A stretch of DNA of 64,000 bases, from contig CBDDKB010000002.1 in NCBI GenBank assembly GCA_965229935.1, positions 2,108,001-2,172,000 of the forward strand. The letters run 5' to 3'. Positions 15,097 to 23,394 of the stretch are shown here, piece by piece. A program made the position numbers and the translations under genes. The stretch comes from SPJN01 sp965229935 (GTDB lineage: Bacteria; Pseudomonadota; Alphaproteobacteria; SPJN01). Each line of letters opens with the position of its first letter. Within the stretch, counting starts at the first letter, position 1. Below the pieces are notes generated by a model. The model ran no database searches, had not been told where the DNA came from, and was given only the letters and a program-made list of their open reading frames with translations.

Positions 15097-16680
15097 ATGG
15101 GTAGCGGCGGACGCGGTCCCGGTTTTAGCGCAGGCATGGGTCAGGGGTTACAGCAAACCCAGAAACAAAGCCTGACCATGACGCCTGCCCTGCAGCAGGC
15201 GATCAAGCTATTGGGCATGACCGCGCCGGAACTGACCGAATTTGTTGCCGACGAGATTAATCAAAACCCGCTGTTGGACTGGCACCCCGACCAGACCGGA
15301 AGTCAGCCAGAAGGTCAGGCACAAGATCTACCAAACGATGCGCCCCAGCCACAAGACACCCCGTCGCAACAATTAGATGATGTGATCGGGGGCGATGGGA
15401 TTATCACCGCTGCATCCGAAGGTCTCGACGCTGCCGACAATGCGCTTTACCCCGAACTGGCCCCCGCCGTGATGCGGCGCGAACAGGCCAGCCGCGCCGA
15501 TGATGGCGATTGGTCCATGATCGAAGATCAGGCCGGGGCCGCACGCTCCCTCAGCGAGATTGTGACCGACCAAATCCCTGACCTTGCCATGCCTGTCATT
15601 GAAAGCGCCATTGCCCATATTCTGGTCGGGGCCTTGGATGAAACAGGCTATTTGGGTGACACGGCGCATGAAATTGCCGACCGTCACAGCCTTGACCCCG
15701 ACTTGGTTGACGCCGTGCGGCAGCGATTAGGCACTGAACTTGACCCGGTGGGCCTGTTTGCTGTGTCACTGGCCGAATGTTTGACATGGCAATTACAAGC
15801 CCGGCGCAAATTCAATATCGCAATGGAACGGCTATTGTCCCGCCTTGATCTGGTGGCAAAGCGTGATCTGCCGGCGCTTAAGCGTCTTACTGGGCTGGAG
15901 GAGGAGGGGGTCCGATCCTGCCTTGGCCTGTTGATGAAGCTTGACCCCAAACCGGGACTGCAATTCGCTGCGCCCGAACAGCTTTACATCGCCCCGCCTG
16001 ATTTGTTGATCACACCCGCGCCTAAAAAGGCAAAGACTGACAATGCACCAACCGATGATGATAGTGACTGGCTGGTCCGTCTGAACCCCGAAACTTTGCC
16101 CCGTGTGATCGTGAATGAGGACTATTACGCCCTTGCCAGCCAAAGCGCGCGCCGCGACAAGGATAAGGATTATCTGCGGGAGGCGCATAATCGCGCCAAT
16201 TGGCTGACCCGTTCGCTCGACCAACGGGCACGGACCATTTTGGCGGTGGGCCAGGCGCTGGCCAAACGACAGGATGCGTTTTTGCGGCACGGGGTCAGCG
16301 CGCTCAAACCGCTGACAATGGCGGATGTCGCCGCAGATATCGACATGCATGATTCCACAGTTTCCCGCGCGATTGCGGGAAAAACGCTCGACAGTCCGCA
16401 AGGGGTGTTTGCGTTACGCTTTTTCTTTTCAGCGGCCTTGAAGGCCGATGCTGCATCGCGCAATGCGGGCGGGGACGATCATGCAGCGCAGGCGGTGAAA
16501 CACCGGATCAAACAGTTGATTGACGCAGAAGACCCAAAAAAAATCCTGTCAGATGATAAGCTTGTCGCCCTTTTGGATAGTGAGGGGATCAAGGTTGCAC
16601 GCCGCACCGTCGCCAAATATCGCGAGGCAATGGGGCTTGGCAGTTCTGTCGAACGGCGCAGGCAGAAAAAACTGTCTTAA
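15097..16680 (+). CDS. rpoN: RNA polymerase sigma-54 factor
   Basis: Sigma-54 directs polymerase to -24/-12 promoters that need enhancer-binding activators. The 527 residues show region I (QKQSLTMTPALQQAIKLLGM, 22-41), an acidic/Gln-rich region II (about 65-130), the core-binding domain and the C-terminal DNA-binding domain. That domain ends in the RpoN box ARRTVAKYRE (about 505-514), the most diagnostic motif of the family. The gene keeps its canonical place between lptB and hpf/ptsN. An insertion rich in Asp/Lys (about 308-322) lies between two conserved blocks. No -24/-12 promoter was sought systematically. Confidence 0.97.
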   Translation: MGSGGRGPGFSAGMGQGLQQTQKQSLTMTPALQQAIKLLGMTAPELTEFVADEINQNPLLDWHPDQTGSQPEGQAQDLPNDAPQPQDTPSQQLDDVIGGDGIITAASEGLDAADNALYPELAPAVMRREQASRADDGDWSMIEDQAGAARSLSEIVTDQIPDLAMPVIESAIAHILVGALDETGYLGDTAHEIADRHSLDPDLVDAVRQRLGTELDPVGLFAVSLAECLTWQLQARRKFNIAMERLLSRLDLVAKRDLPALKRLTGLEEEGVRSCLGLLMKLDPKPGLQFAAPEQLYIAPPDLLITPAPKKAKTDNAPTDDDSDWLVRLNPETLPRVIVNEDYYALASQSARRDKDKDYLREAHNRANWLTRSLDQRARTILAVGQALAKRQDAFLRHGVSALKPLTMADVAADIDMHDSTVSRAIAGKTLDSPQGVFALRFFFSAALKADAASRNAGGDDHAAQAVKHRIKQLIDAEDPKKILSDDKLVALLDSEGIKVARRTVAKYREAMGLGSSVERRRQKKLS

Positions 16681-16977
16681 CAAAGATTTACCCGGAAATA
16701 GCCTGATTGGTTTCCGTTCGGGGTCGATTTTGCTTTGCAAGCCCCGAAAAGAGTCGCACAATAATCTTCCGACGGACGGACGATTGACGGTCCACAACCT
16801 GTCAATCGGTTAGTACGCCCGCCGTTCCCTGCCATCATCCAGATGGTAGAGTAAAGGCAGGGTCGCCCCCTTAGGCGCCGCAATAGCGCCATGCCATTAC
16901 CGATCCTGCCACGCGTTGTAACGCGGCGCTGCCATTTGTGTGTGCGGCGGTGCCCCGATAGGAAAGGAACGGACTTT
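16681..16977. other. 297-base gap between rpoN and hpf
   Basis: The region holds an inverted repeat TTCGGGG/CCCCGAA (about 16717-16750) shortly after rpoN, without a T tract, and presumably the hpf promoter. A GACGGACGGACG run is at about 16770. I see no gene. Confidence 0.35.
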
Positions 16978-17553
16978 ATGCAGATCCAAGTTACCGGAAA
17001 ACATATTGATGTTGGTGATGCCCTAACAAGCCATATGCAAGACAGGCTTGATGCCGGGATTACCAAATATTTTGACCGCACAGTGGATGCCCATGTGGTG
17101 TTGTCAAAGGAAGGCCCTATGTTCCGGGCGGACTGTTCAGTTCACTTGGCCTCTGGCATTTCGCTACAGGCCCAATATGAAGCCGGTGATGTCTATGCCA
17201 GCTTTGATGGCGCGGCTGAGCGTTTGGAAAAACGCGTCAGACGGTACAAGCGCCGCTTGCGCAATCACCATGATCAACGCAAGGACCAACCCTTGCCCGC
17301 AGCAGAGGCGGATTATTTCGTCCTGCGCGGCGAAGACCATGCGGTTGAGCTGGAACCTGAAACACTTGATCCGGTGATCATTGCTGAATCTACCAAGGCG
17401 ATCAAAACCATGACAACGGGCGAAGCGGTGATGCAGCTGGAACTGCATGACAGCCCCGCGCTTGCGTTCAAGAATGCAGGCCATGGCCGCGTGAATGTGG
17501 TCTATCGCCGTGAGGATGGCAATATCGGGTGGATTGACCCACCACAAAGCTGA
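16978..17553 (+). CDS. hpf: Ribosome hibernation promoting factor, long form
   Basis: The protein binds the 30S decoding channel and, in its long form, dimerises 70S ribosomes into inactive 100S particles. The 191 residues have an N-terminal S30AE domain (MQIQVTGKHIDVGDALTSHMQ to about 100) and a C-terminal dimerisation domain (about 130-190) with VMQLELHDSPALAFKNAGHGRVNVVYRREDGNIGWIDP. A basic linker joins them. The ATG at 16978 has a purine-rich GGAAAGGAACGGA leader. It sits in the rpoN-hpf-ptsN cluster and ends at a rho-independent terminator. Confidence 0.95.
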   Translation: MQIQVTGKHIDVGDALTSHMQDRLDAGITKYFDRTVDAHVVLSKEGPMFRADCSVHLASGISLQAQYEAGDVYASFDGAAERLEKRVRRYKRRLRNHHDQRKDQPLPAAEADYFVLRGEDHAVELEPETLDPVIIAESTKAIKTMTTGEAVMQLELHDSPALAFKNAGHGRVNVVYRREDGNIGWIDPPQS

Positions 17554-17569
17554 CCGGATAAATGACCCA

Positions 17570-17604
17570 AAGGGGGCGCAGCATCCGCTGGGCCCTCTTT
17601 TTTT
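17570..17604 (+). terminator. Rho-independent terminator after hpf
   Basis: A GC-rich hairpin (AGGGGGCGCAGC, loop ATCC, GCTGGGCCCTC, with a mismatch) is followed by seven T residues. It lies 17 bases after the hpf stop and separates hpf from ptsN. Confidence 0.8.
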
Positions 17605-17736
17605 GCCTGATCGCCAATAGGCCGGGGTAAGCAGGCGCAACATGACAGGTTTTTGACATGCGTAATTGCCGCATGGTCATTCCCGATGGCGGGCGCTATG
17701 TAACCCGCCGCACTGAAATAAGGACTTGGATTAGTC

Positions 17737-18195
17737 ATGGATTTCGCCGATTTGCTGGGGCCCGACCACATTGCCTGTGGCCTGAAAGCAACCAGCAAAA
17801 AGCAGGCCCTGCAGGCCGTTGCCGAACACGCATCCAGCGTTACCGGCCTTGCTGCACGCGATGTATTTAACGCTTTGCTTGAACGCGAACGGTTGGGTTC
17901 AACCGGCGTGGGCGGTGGTGCGGCTATTCCTCATGGCAAGTTTGAAGGTCTTGACCGTTTGCATGTGTTGATCATGCAGCTTGAAACACCGATTGATTTT
18001 GATGCGGTGGATCATGAACCGGTTGATTTGTTGGCAGTATTGCTTGCCCCTGAAGCGGCGGCGGCAGAACATCTAAAAGCATTGGCCCGTGTGTCACGTC
18101 TGTTGCGTGATCAGCGTGTGCGTCAGGCCCTGCGCGGCTGTGAAACAAAAGACGCGATCTATGCGCTTGTCACTGCGCAGGACCAGGCTGCCTAA
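17737..18195 (+). CDS. ptsN: PTS IIA-like nitrogen regulatory protein
   Basis: EIIA-Ntr is the output phosphocarrier of the nitrogen PTS, which regulates rather than transports. The 152 residues form a PTS_EIIA type-2 domain. The phosphorylated histidine is His66 in GGGAAIPHGKFEGL, and the upstream ERERLGSTGVGGG is typical. The C-terminal segment with HLKALARVSRLLRD is conserved. Its position downstream of rpoN and hpf is the standard proteobacterial arrangement. A terminator after hpf means it probably also has its own promoter. The ATG at 17737 follows AAGGA at about 17721. Confidence 0.95.
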   Translation: MDFADLLGPDHIACGLKATSKKQALQAVAEHASSVTGLAARDVFNALLERERLGSTGVGGGAAIPHGKFEGLDRLHVLIMQLETPIDFDAVDHEPVDLLAVLLAPEAAAAEHLKALARVSRLLRDQRVRQALRGCETKDAIYALVTAQDQAA

Positions 18196-18204
18196 AACTC
18201 ACAA

Positions 18205-18456
18205 TCAATGAACTGAAAAGGGTACCTTGTCATAGTGCAGGGCACCGGCAAAGGCTGCCTCGCGGCTATCGACCAGCGCAACGCAATCACCATTATCCAG
18301 ATGAACGGCAAACAGGACCGTATCACCCGGCATTTTGGCAAGCTCCGGCACGCCTGAAACATCACGTGCCTTCACAGGTTTGACATAGACCGCATCGGGG
18401 GTGGCCATCAGATCGTCAAACCGAGAGGGGGTCAGATTTGATGAATAGGTCGTCAT
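18205..18456 (-). CDS. DUF1150 family small protein
   Basis: This 83-residue protein of unknown function is found almost only in alphaproteobacteria, next to small heat-shock genes. PDAVYVKPV, PGDTVLFAVHLDNGDCVALVDSREAAFAGAL is the family core. Its start overlaps the end of hsp20 by 4 bases, so it is coupled translationally to the chaperone and shares its heat control. A role as an accessory to Hsp20 is an inference from this linkage. Confidence 0.85.
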   Translation of the reverse strand: MTTYSSNLTPSRFDDLMATPDAVYVKPVKARDVSGVPELAKMPGDTVLFAVHLDNGDCVALVDSREAAFAGALHYDKVPFSVH

Positions 18457-18941
18457 GACTTGTCTCCTCCATCTTCCCCATTTGATCCTGTTTCCCGGCC
18501 TGTAATTGTCAATGCCTCGGCCTTATTGGCGGCTGGTTTGCCGATTTCGATTTGCTGGACGACGCGCGCCGGGCGGGGCCGGACAAGATCAATCTCAAGC
18601 AAGCCATTGTTTAAGTCAGCGCCCGTTACCTCAATCCCTTCGGCAAGCACGAAACTGCGCTGAAATTGGCGGGCGGCAATACCGCGATGTAAATAAACGC
18701 GGGAGCCATCATCGACCTGCTTGCCGCGGATCATCAGCTGATTATCCTCAAGCGTGACGGTCAAATCTTCGTTGGTAAAGCCTGCAACGGCGATGGAAAT
18801 ACGCAGCCGCTCCTCATCCACCTGCTCAATATTATAGGGGGGATACCCCTCATTGGCAGATTTGGCGACCCGGTCCAAAACCCGTTCCATATGATCAAAG
18901 CCCAGCAAAAAAGGGCTGTTCATCAGTGTCACTCGTGACAT
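18453..18941 (-). CDS. hsp20: Small heat-shock protein Hsp20 (IbpA-like)
   Basis: This ATP-independent holdase binds unfolding proteins. The 162 residues contain an N-terminal region with MNSPFLLGFDHMERVLDRV and an alpha-crystallin domain (about 35-125: YNIEQVDEERLRISIAVAGFTNEDLTVTLEDNQLMIRG). The conserved GLLEIDLVRP (about 115-125) and a C-terminal tail follow. The ATG at 18941 has the perfect ribosome site AAGGAGG. That site is folded into a ROSE-type hairpin, and a sigma-32-type promoter lies about 65 bases upstream; both are described separately. The downstream DUF1150 gene overlaps its end. Confidence 0.95.
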   Translation of the reverse strand: MSRVTLMNSPFLLGFDHMERVLDRVAKSANEGYPPYNIEQVDEERLRISIAVAGFTNEDLTVTLEDNQLMIRGKQVDDGSRVYLHRGIAARQFQRSFVLAEGIEVTGADLNNGLLEIDLVRPRPARVVQQIEIGKPAANKAEALTITGRETGSNGEDGGDKS

Positions 18942-18942
18942 G

Positions 18943-18963
18943 CGGTCCTCCTTCAAGCGACCG
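18943..18963 (-). promoter_or_regulatory. ROSE-like RNA thermometer hairpin over the hsp20 ribosome site
   Basis: Read on the minus strand, CGGUC-G-CUU pairs with AGGAGGACCG. The 5' strand holds UCGCU (the U[U/C]GCU motif that defines ROSE elements) facing AGGA of the Shine-Dalgarno, with the G left unpaired exactly as in ROSE. The loop contains GAAG. Melting at high temperature would free the ribosome site. A second hairpin upstream (18971-18994; AAACAU/GUGUUU and CCG/CGG) completes a short two-hairpin leader. Confidence 0.72.
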
Positions 18964-19006
18964 AGATTTGAAACACCCGTCCATCGGCATGTTTCCTACC
19001 CCCTTA

Positions 19007-19035
19007 ATTTGGGGATTTTTCCGCATGTTTTCAAG
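19007..19035 (-). promoter_or_regulatory. Sigma-32 (RpoH) promoter for hsp20-DUF1150
   Basis: On the minus strand CTTGAA (19035-19030) is followed after 15 bases by CCCCAAAT (19014-19007). The consensus is CTTGAA-N13-15-CCCCATNT, so 13 of 14 positions agree if N is ignored. The start site should be near 19000, leaving a leader of about 60 bases that holds the thermometer. Confidence 0.75.
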
Positions 19036-19060
19036 ATAAAGCAGGCAGGTTAATCGCCGT

Positions 19061-20197
19061 TTAACCAAGCACGCCAAAGATTGCGACACCGATAAAGCTT
19101 GCCACCGCATAGCCGAATGTCCCGGTCAAAACCCCCGGCGTGACAAGCCCGCGCCAGCCCATCGCACCAGCCTGCGCCGCAGCGGTGCCTGCGCCCAACA
19201 CACAGGCGTTGGACCCGATGACCATTTCTGCCACCTCAAGCTTCAGGAGCTTGCCCACCGCCAACAAGAAAACCAGATGGACAGTCAGGATCAGGCCTGC
19301 AAAGGCAAATAAAATCAATCCCTTATCGATCATCAGGCCGATATCCGCATGGGTGCCGATGGCGACAAAAAAGAAATACATCAACAAAAGACCAAGCTGA
19401 AAGCCCTGCTCTGCCATTTTGGCGAACAGGCCCGGTAATAGGCTGGCCGCCGCAATCACCAGCACGGTCGAAACAAGGATGGAGGCTGAGGGCCAGCCCA
19501 ACAATTCGGCAAGCCAGCGGCCCAGCAGGGTCAAGATCAACCCCGTCATGATGGCGGCAGCCACTGGCAAAATGGACAGCGGTGCGCGGTCATGGTCGGG
19601 ATGGTCAGCCTCTTCACCGAGGGAACCTTCGCCTGCCACCACAAAACGCGATTGAAAAAAGCGCATGGCGGGAAGGGCGGCAATCACGATCAACAAGACC
19701 GTCCCGGCGATATTGTCGGCGGCGATAGCGGCAGCCTTCACCCCATCTGCCAAGCCGATGGTTTCAGACACGGCGGCGAAATTCACTGACCCGCCAATAT
19801 AGGTCGCCGCAAAGACGGCGGCCAGGCCCGGCTCATCCGGTCCCAGGGGTAGGACTGCAACGCCGAGCGCCACACCCAACAGAACACCAATGGACCCGAC
19901 GATGAACGCCACAAAGACGCGGCCAGACTCTGTCACGATGCGGCGCAGATCAGCCTTATAAAGCAACAACATGATGGCCAGCGGAATGATCTCACCCCAG
20001 ATCAGATCATAGGCGGGCGCGACCATCGGCAGAATGTTAATATTGGCCAATAGGGTGCTGAGGAAGATGACCCACACAACACCCGACACAATCTTGCCAT
20101 AGCGGCTTTTGTCAATCAGGGCACCTAGCGCTGCCAATCCAAACAGCGCCGCCCACATCATGGCGTGATTATCGGCGGGGATCAGACTTGTGGACAT
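19061..20197 (-). CDS. DUF819 family integral membrane protein
   Basis: The product is 378 residues, almost entirely hydrophobic, with about 10-11 transmembrane helices. It has the DUF819 features near residues 120-160: GPDEPGLAAVFAATYIGGSVNFAAVSE and DGVKAAAIAADN. The YIGGSVNFAA block and a second inverted half (GSNACVLGAGTAAAQAGAMGW, about 330) suggest a two-repeat transporter fold like that of bile-acid/sodium symporters. A loop of about 20 residues with EEADHPDHDRAP lies mid-protein. The substrate is unknown. It starts 3 bases after the end of the upstream oxygenase gene, so the three leftward genes 19061-21684 likely form one operon. Confidence 0.85.
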   Translation of the reverse strand: MSTSLIPADNHAMMWAALFGLAALGALIDKSRYGKIVSGVVWVIFLSTLLANINILPMVAPAYDLIWGEIIPLAIMLLLYKADLRRIVTESGRVFVAFIVGSIGVLLGVALGVAVLPLGPDEPGLAAVFAATYIGGSVNFAAVSETIGLADGVKAAAIAADNIAGTVLLIVIAALPAMRFFQSRFVVAGEGSLGEEADHPDHDRAPLSILPVAAAIMTGLILTLLGRWLAELLGWPSASILVSTVLVIAAASLLPGLFAKMAEQGFQLGLLLMYFFFVAIGTHADIGLMIDKGLILFAFAGLILTVHLVFLLAVGKLLKLEVAEMVIGSNACVLGAGTAAAQAGAMGWRGLVTPGVLTGTFGYAVASFIGVAIFGVLG

Positions 20198-20200
20198 GGG

Positions 20201-20782
20201 TCAGCCTTCCATCACTTCGGGGATCAGGCAAAGGTAGTTGGTGATGTTATATTTCATGCCCTTGGTCACTTCCGCGCCGCGATGCAAATGGGTCCAAAAA
20301 GGCGGGAATAACAACATCAACCCGCGCGTGGGTTTGATGCCCACCTGTTGATAGGGAAATTCGGTGACGCCGCCTTCTTCCACATCTGCCAAATAGATCA
20401 GGCTTGATAATAGGCGCGTTTCAGTCCCTGCAGGTCCCGCATCAATATGCCAGTTATAGCCTTGGCCCGGGCCGATCCTTTCCAACAATGGCGGGGTCAG
20501 ATGGGCCCGCCCCGGTTTTGAAAAGGCATCCATCGACCGATATTTTTGCATGTAAGTGCCGATATTCGTCATCACCCGTTCGGCGATGAGCGCGCGCATA
20601 TCAGCCCAGTGGGGCAGCTCTGCCACGTCAAGCATTTGGCCTGAGCGCAATTCCTCATTCACGCCGCGCTGAGTGCGGGAGGGAGTGGCGGCGGGGTCTT
20701 CTTCAAACCGCCTAATAATCTCAGCACATTCATCTGCGCTTAGCGTGTTGGGATAAGCCTCAATAAAGTGGGAGACTGTCAT
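20201..20782 (-). CDS. 2-oxoglutarate/Fe(II)-dependent oxygenase (prolyl-4-hydroxylase-like)
   Basis: The 193-residue enzyme has the non-heme iron facial triad: His and Asp of YNWHIDAG (about 94-101) and a distal His in PPFWTHLHRG (about 158), followed by a basic residue in GMKYNIT (about 172) for 2-oxoglutarate. This is the P4H/procollagen-hydroxylase-like architecture. The substrate is not evident. The start overlaps the sulfotransferase stop (ATGA). The two may modify the same molecule, for example by hydroxylation followed by sulfation, which is an inference from coupling. Confidence 0.85.
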   Translation of the reverse strand: MTVSHFIEAYPNTLSADECAEIIRRFEEDPAATPSRTQRGVNEELRSGQMLDVAELPHWADMRALIAERVMTNIGTYMQKYRSMDAFSKPGRAHLTPPLLERIGPGQGYNWHIDAGPAGTETRLLSSLIYLADVEEGGVTEFPYQQVGIKPTRGLMLLFPPFWTHLHRGAEVTKGMKYNITNYLCLIPEVMEG

Positions 20783-21684
20783 GCCGCGCCCTCGCCATCA
20801 TTGCGGTCAGCAACAGCAGCGGTCGCCAGATGTTTATGGGTCTTCGGCAGATAGCCAAACTTGTCCATCATGGCAGTGTGATCAGTGCAGATGCGCGTGA
20901 CCTGCTCATCACTTAACACTTGCCGCCAATTGCCGGATTTGCCGCGTCCGAAAAAACTGTCTGCATGGTCTGACTTTTCTTTAAAGCCACCTGCCTGTTC
21001 CTGCTTTTTCAACTCCTTAAAGCTGGCAAATTTAATCGCCTTGTTAACCCGTTCCTTCGGGGGGTTAAGGCCCAGAAATTTTGCAACGCCCAAGAAAGTT
21101 TTGAACGGCTTTTGTTCAAGGTCTTCATACCGCACCACATGTAGTTGCGGATTGGGCCGCCCGGTCCAGCTTTCCACATGCATGGACCAACTGCCGTGAT
21201 ATTCGGGGACGTGGCCTTCGCTTTGATCGGTCACGGCATTGATGTCCGCCAACCGATCAATCGCCCCATCCAAATCGACACCAAAATGATCTACCATTGA
21301 AATGGCGACATCCAACGGATTGCGCACAACATATATACCGCCCGCCGTGACCGACATGTTGTGGAGGGGATGTCCCTTCCATTCGCCAAGCAAATTATGG
21401 GTTTTGGCAAAGACTGAATCTTGACTAACCCGCGTCATCAAATGGTGGGCTACCGGGCGACGGGCCATGACTTCTTCAACCGTTAAAGTCATGGGGTCGC
21501 GCGGGCCGACATCACCATGGGCTGGGCCCGTGAACCACAGGGTGGCGCTTTCGCCAAGGCAAAACTGATCAAGCTCGTTAATGGAGGCGGGCTTCGGCGG
21601 GTTACGCAACAAATTATGCAGATAGGCCCGCATCCATGTATTGCCAGATTTCGGATAGCTTGCCAGCCAGATGATACCGCCCAT
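20779..21684 (-). CDS. Sulfotransferase (PAPS-dependent, sulfotransfer_1 type)
   Basis: This 301-residue enzyme has the 5'-phosphosulfate loop LASYPKSGNTWMRAYL (about 6-21) and the 3'-phosphate motif YVVRNPLDVAISMVDHFG (about 114-131). The C-terminal GKSGNWRQVLSDEQV binds PAPS. It transfers sulfate to a hydroxyl or amine of an unknown acceptor. I chose the ATG at 21684, preceded by AAGG, because residues before it in the longer frame (to 21843) have no similarity to the family start. Its stop overlaps the next gene by 4 bases. Enzymes of this cytosolic/eukaryote-like type are fairly common in marine bacteria. Confidence 0.88.
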   Translation of the reverse strand: MGGIIWLASYPKSGNTWMRAYLHNLLRNPPKPASINELDQFCLGESATLWFTGPAHGDVGPRDPMTLTVEEVMARRPVAHHLMTRVSQDSVFAKTHNLLGEWKGHPLHNMSVTAGGIYVVRNPLDVAISMVDHFGVDLDGAIDRLADINAVTDQSEGHVPEYHGSWSMHVESWTGRPNPQLHVVRYEDLEQKPFKTFLGVAKFLGLNPPKERVNKAIKFASFKELKKQEQAGGFKEKSDHADSFFGRGKSGNWRQVLSDEQVTRICTDHTAMMDKFGYLPKTHKHLATAAVADRNDGEGAA

Positions 21685-21768
21685 TGATGCCTTGCTTTCA
21701 CTGAAAAGTAGATAGTCTGTGATAGCGCAGTTGCGGGGTGCGCCGCAACGGGGCGGCCTGACAAATAA

Positions 21769-21863
21769 GTCATCCCGGAATGACGCAGTCATATCCGGGA
21801 TCCATTGTAGCGGTTGCAACTCACTATGGACCCCGGATCGCACTGACGTTTGTCCGGGGTGAC
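21769..21863. repeat. REP-like inverted repeat element 1
   Basis: Outer ends GTCATCCCGGA and TCCGGGGTGAC are inverted copies. The inner part ATCCATTGTAG...GGTTGCAACTCACTATGGA is shared with the element at 52232-52327. Confidence 0.75.
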
Positions 21864-22012
21864 GGTTGGTTGGAAGTGGTAGTTGTCGCTAAGTTGTTCA
21901 TGGTCGCGCAGCCTGACGGAAAACCGCCAAATGCGTTCTCGGCACTTTTCCGGGCTGTCGCTCCTTGTCCGGGGTGACGATTTTGAGGGGGCAATTTGCT
22001 CAAAGATAAGAC

Positions 22013-22105
22013 CGTCACTCCGGGCTTGACCCGGAGTCCAGTCCTGACAAGCGTTACACTGCTGCTCTGGATTCCGGATCGCGCTGGCGCTTGTCCGGAA
22101 TGACG
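22013..22105. repeat. REP-like inverted repeat element 2
   Basis: CGTCACTCCGGGCTTGACCC at the left and GCTTGTCCGGAATGACG at the right are the same CCGG-centred unit in inverted orientation. Each unit is itself palindromic. A partial unit precedes it at about 21948-21980. Confidence 0.7.
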
Positions 22106-22202
22106 CGAGGTTATTTGTGGTCGCGCAGGCACCAAAACAATTACCCAAAATGAGGTTTCGGTCCATATCCACCTCGTAGCCGGACCACTTATTTTGGGTA
22201 AT

Positions 22203-22240
22203 AAAAAATGAAAACGGGCGCGCCCCGAAGGACACGCCCG
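22203..22240 (-). terminator. Strong rho-independent terminator of the porin gene
   Basis: On the minus strand CGGGCGTGTCC, a TTCG tetraloop and GGGCGCGCCCG form an 11-base-pair stem with two G-T wobbles. TTTTC and six T residues follow. It lies about 40 bases after the porin stop. Confidence 0.9.
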
Positions 22241-22278
22241 CAATCAAAAATCAACTAAATCAGATCGATAAGATCAGA

Positions 22279-23394
22279 TTAGAAGGACAGATCGATACCA
22301 ACGCCGAAGGCATCGGTTTCGGTTTCTGTACCGTTACTGTTGTCATCATAAAGTTCAACAACGGCAAACACGTCAACGCCTGAACCCAGGTTCTTGTTCA
22401 CACCAAGTTCAATAACATCAAACTCGTTTGTGATTGAACCATTGGTCTCAAGCTCTGATTCAAAGTACGCAACGCCAACGCGCCACGGGCCAGTTTCATA
22501 CTGCAGACCGACTGAGAAAGCAGTTTCTTCTTCATCATTACCACCGCCGAAATTGGCAAGGTCGTCTGATGAATAGTAACCACCAGCAAGGGTGAAGCCG
22601 GCTGCGCCGAGGCTCAAGCCTGCTGACCATGCATCAGGGTCATTGGTGCCAGCAGCGGTGCCATCTGTCACGTCGGCTGTTGCATAACCACCAGAAACGC
22701 CAACTGACACACCTTCGAATTCACCGGCATATGTTGCGCCAATTTCGATCGTGTTTTCAAAATGATCAGCAGCAGTATTGATCAGGTTGAAAGCTTTGCC
22801 CTTTGAGCCAGTTGCCTGCCCACCAACGTCGCCGCTCAAACGCTCAGGTGTGTAAGAAACACCAAGCTGGAAGCCAGAGAATGACGGTGTGAAATAGGAC
22901 AGCTTTGCAGTGTCACCAGAAATGGTGATGTATGAAGCGGTACGTGCAGACACATTGTTGGTGTGCTGGAAGTTCGGTGAATCAACACCGTGTGAACCGA
23001 CGAAGTAAGGTGCAGAAATATGCATCTGGAACGGTGCAGAACCGTTTTCACCCAATTCTACACGACCAAATGAACCTTCAACGAACAGGAAAGATTCGTC
23101 AAGAATCTCACCGCCGCCGCCGCCAACACCATTCGGGTTGGTCAGTTCCAGATTGAATGACGCACCGATTTTCAGGCCATTGTCCAGCGTGATTGACGGG
23201 TCAATTGCCAACTCGCCTTCCTGCTTGAACTGAACATCTTCGATGTCGTTTGTGGGTGTCGGGTCTTCATCAGCGAAGACAGCCATACCAGTGTAATAAC
23301 CGCTAAGACCGATTTCCCATTCTGCAGCCTGGGCACCAGAAGCAACCAGACCCGCAGTCATCATGGCTGTTGTGCCAAGAAGGATCTTTTTCAT
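22279..23394 (-). CDS. Outer-membrane porin
   Basis: This 371-residue precursor of a Gram-negative general porin starts with MKKILLGTTAMMTAGLVASGAQA (signal peptide, cleavage after residue 23). It continues with alternating beta-strands and ends in aromatic DAFGVGIDLSF, the C-terminal phenylalanine needed for BAM assembly. Motifs such as GKAFNLIN, GRVELGENGSAPFQMH and SGFQLGVSYTPE match alphaproteobacterial porins of the porin_4 type. The acidic composition suits marine salinity. The ATG has GAGG upstream, and a strong terminator follows. As a stand-alone, strongly terminated gene it is probably highly expressed. Confidence 0.92.
   Translation of the reverse strand: MKKILLGTTAMMTAGLVASGAQAAEWEIGLSGYYTGMAVFADEDPTPTNDIEDVQFKQEGELAIDPSITLDNGLKIGASFNLELTNPNGVGGGGGEILDESFLFVEGSFGRVELGENGSAPFQMHISAPYFVGSHGVDSPNFQHTNNVSARTASYITISGDTAKLSYFTPSFSGFQLGVSYTPERLSGDVGGQATGSKGKAFNLINTAADHFENTIEIGATYAGEFEGVSVGVSGGYATADVTDGTAAGTNDPDAWSAGLSLGAAGFTLAGGYYSSDDLANFGGGNDEEETAFSVGLQYETGPWRVGVAYFESELETNGSITNEFDVIELGVNKNLGSGVDVFAVVELYDDNSNGTETETDAFGVGIDLSF

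Larger units (their letters stand above)
21685..22278. other. 594-base intergenic region dominated by CCGG-rich repeats
   Basis: The gap between the porin terminator and the sulfotransferase start contains one full REP-like element (21769-21863), a fragment (about 21948-21980) and a second element (22013-22105). The sulfotransferase promoter must be just right of 21684. No gene is supported; ORFs here run through the repeats. Confidence 0.5.

Noticed and set aside
16715..16750. Rho-independent terminator after rpoN
   Set aside because: An inverted repeat is present but lacks a T tract, so I only mention it in the gap description.
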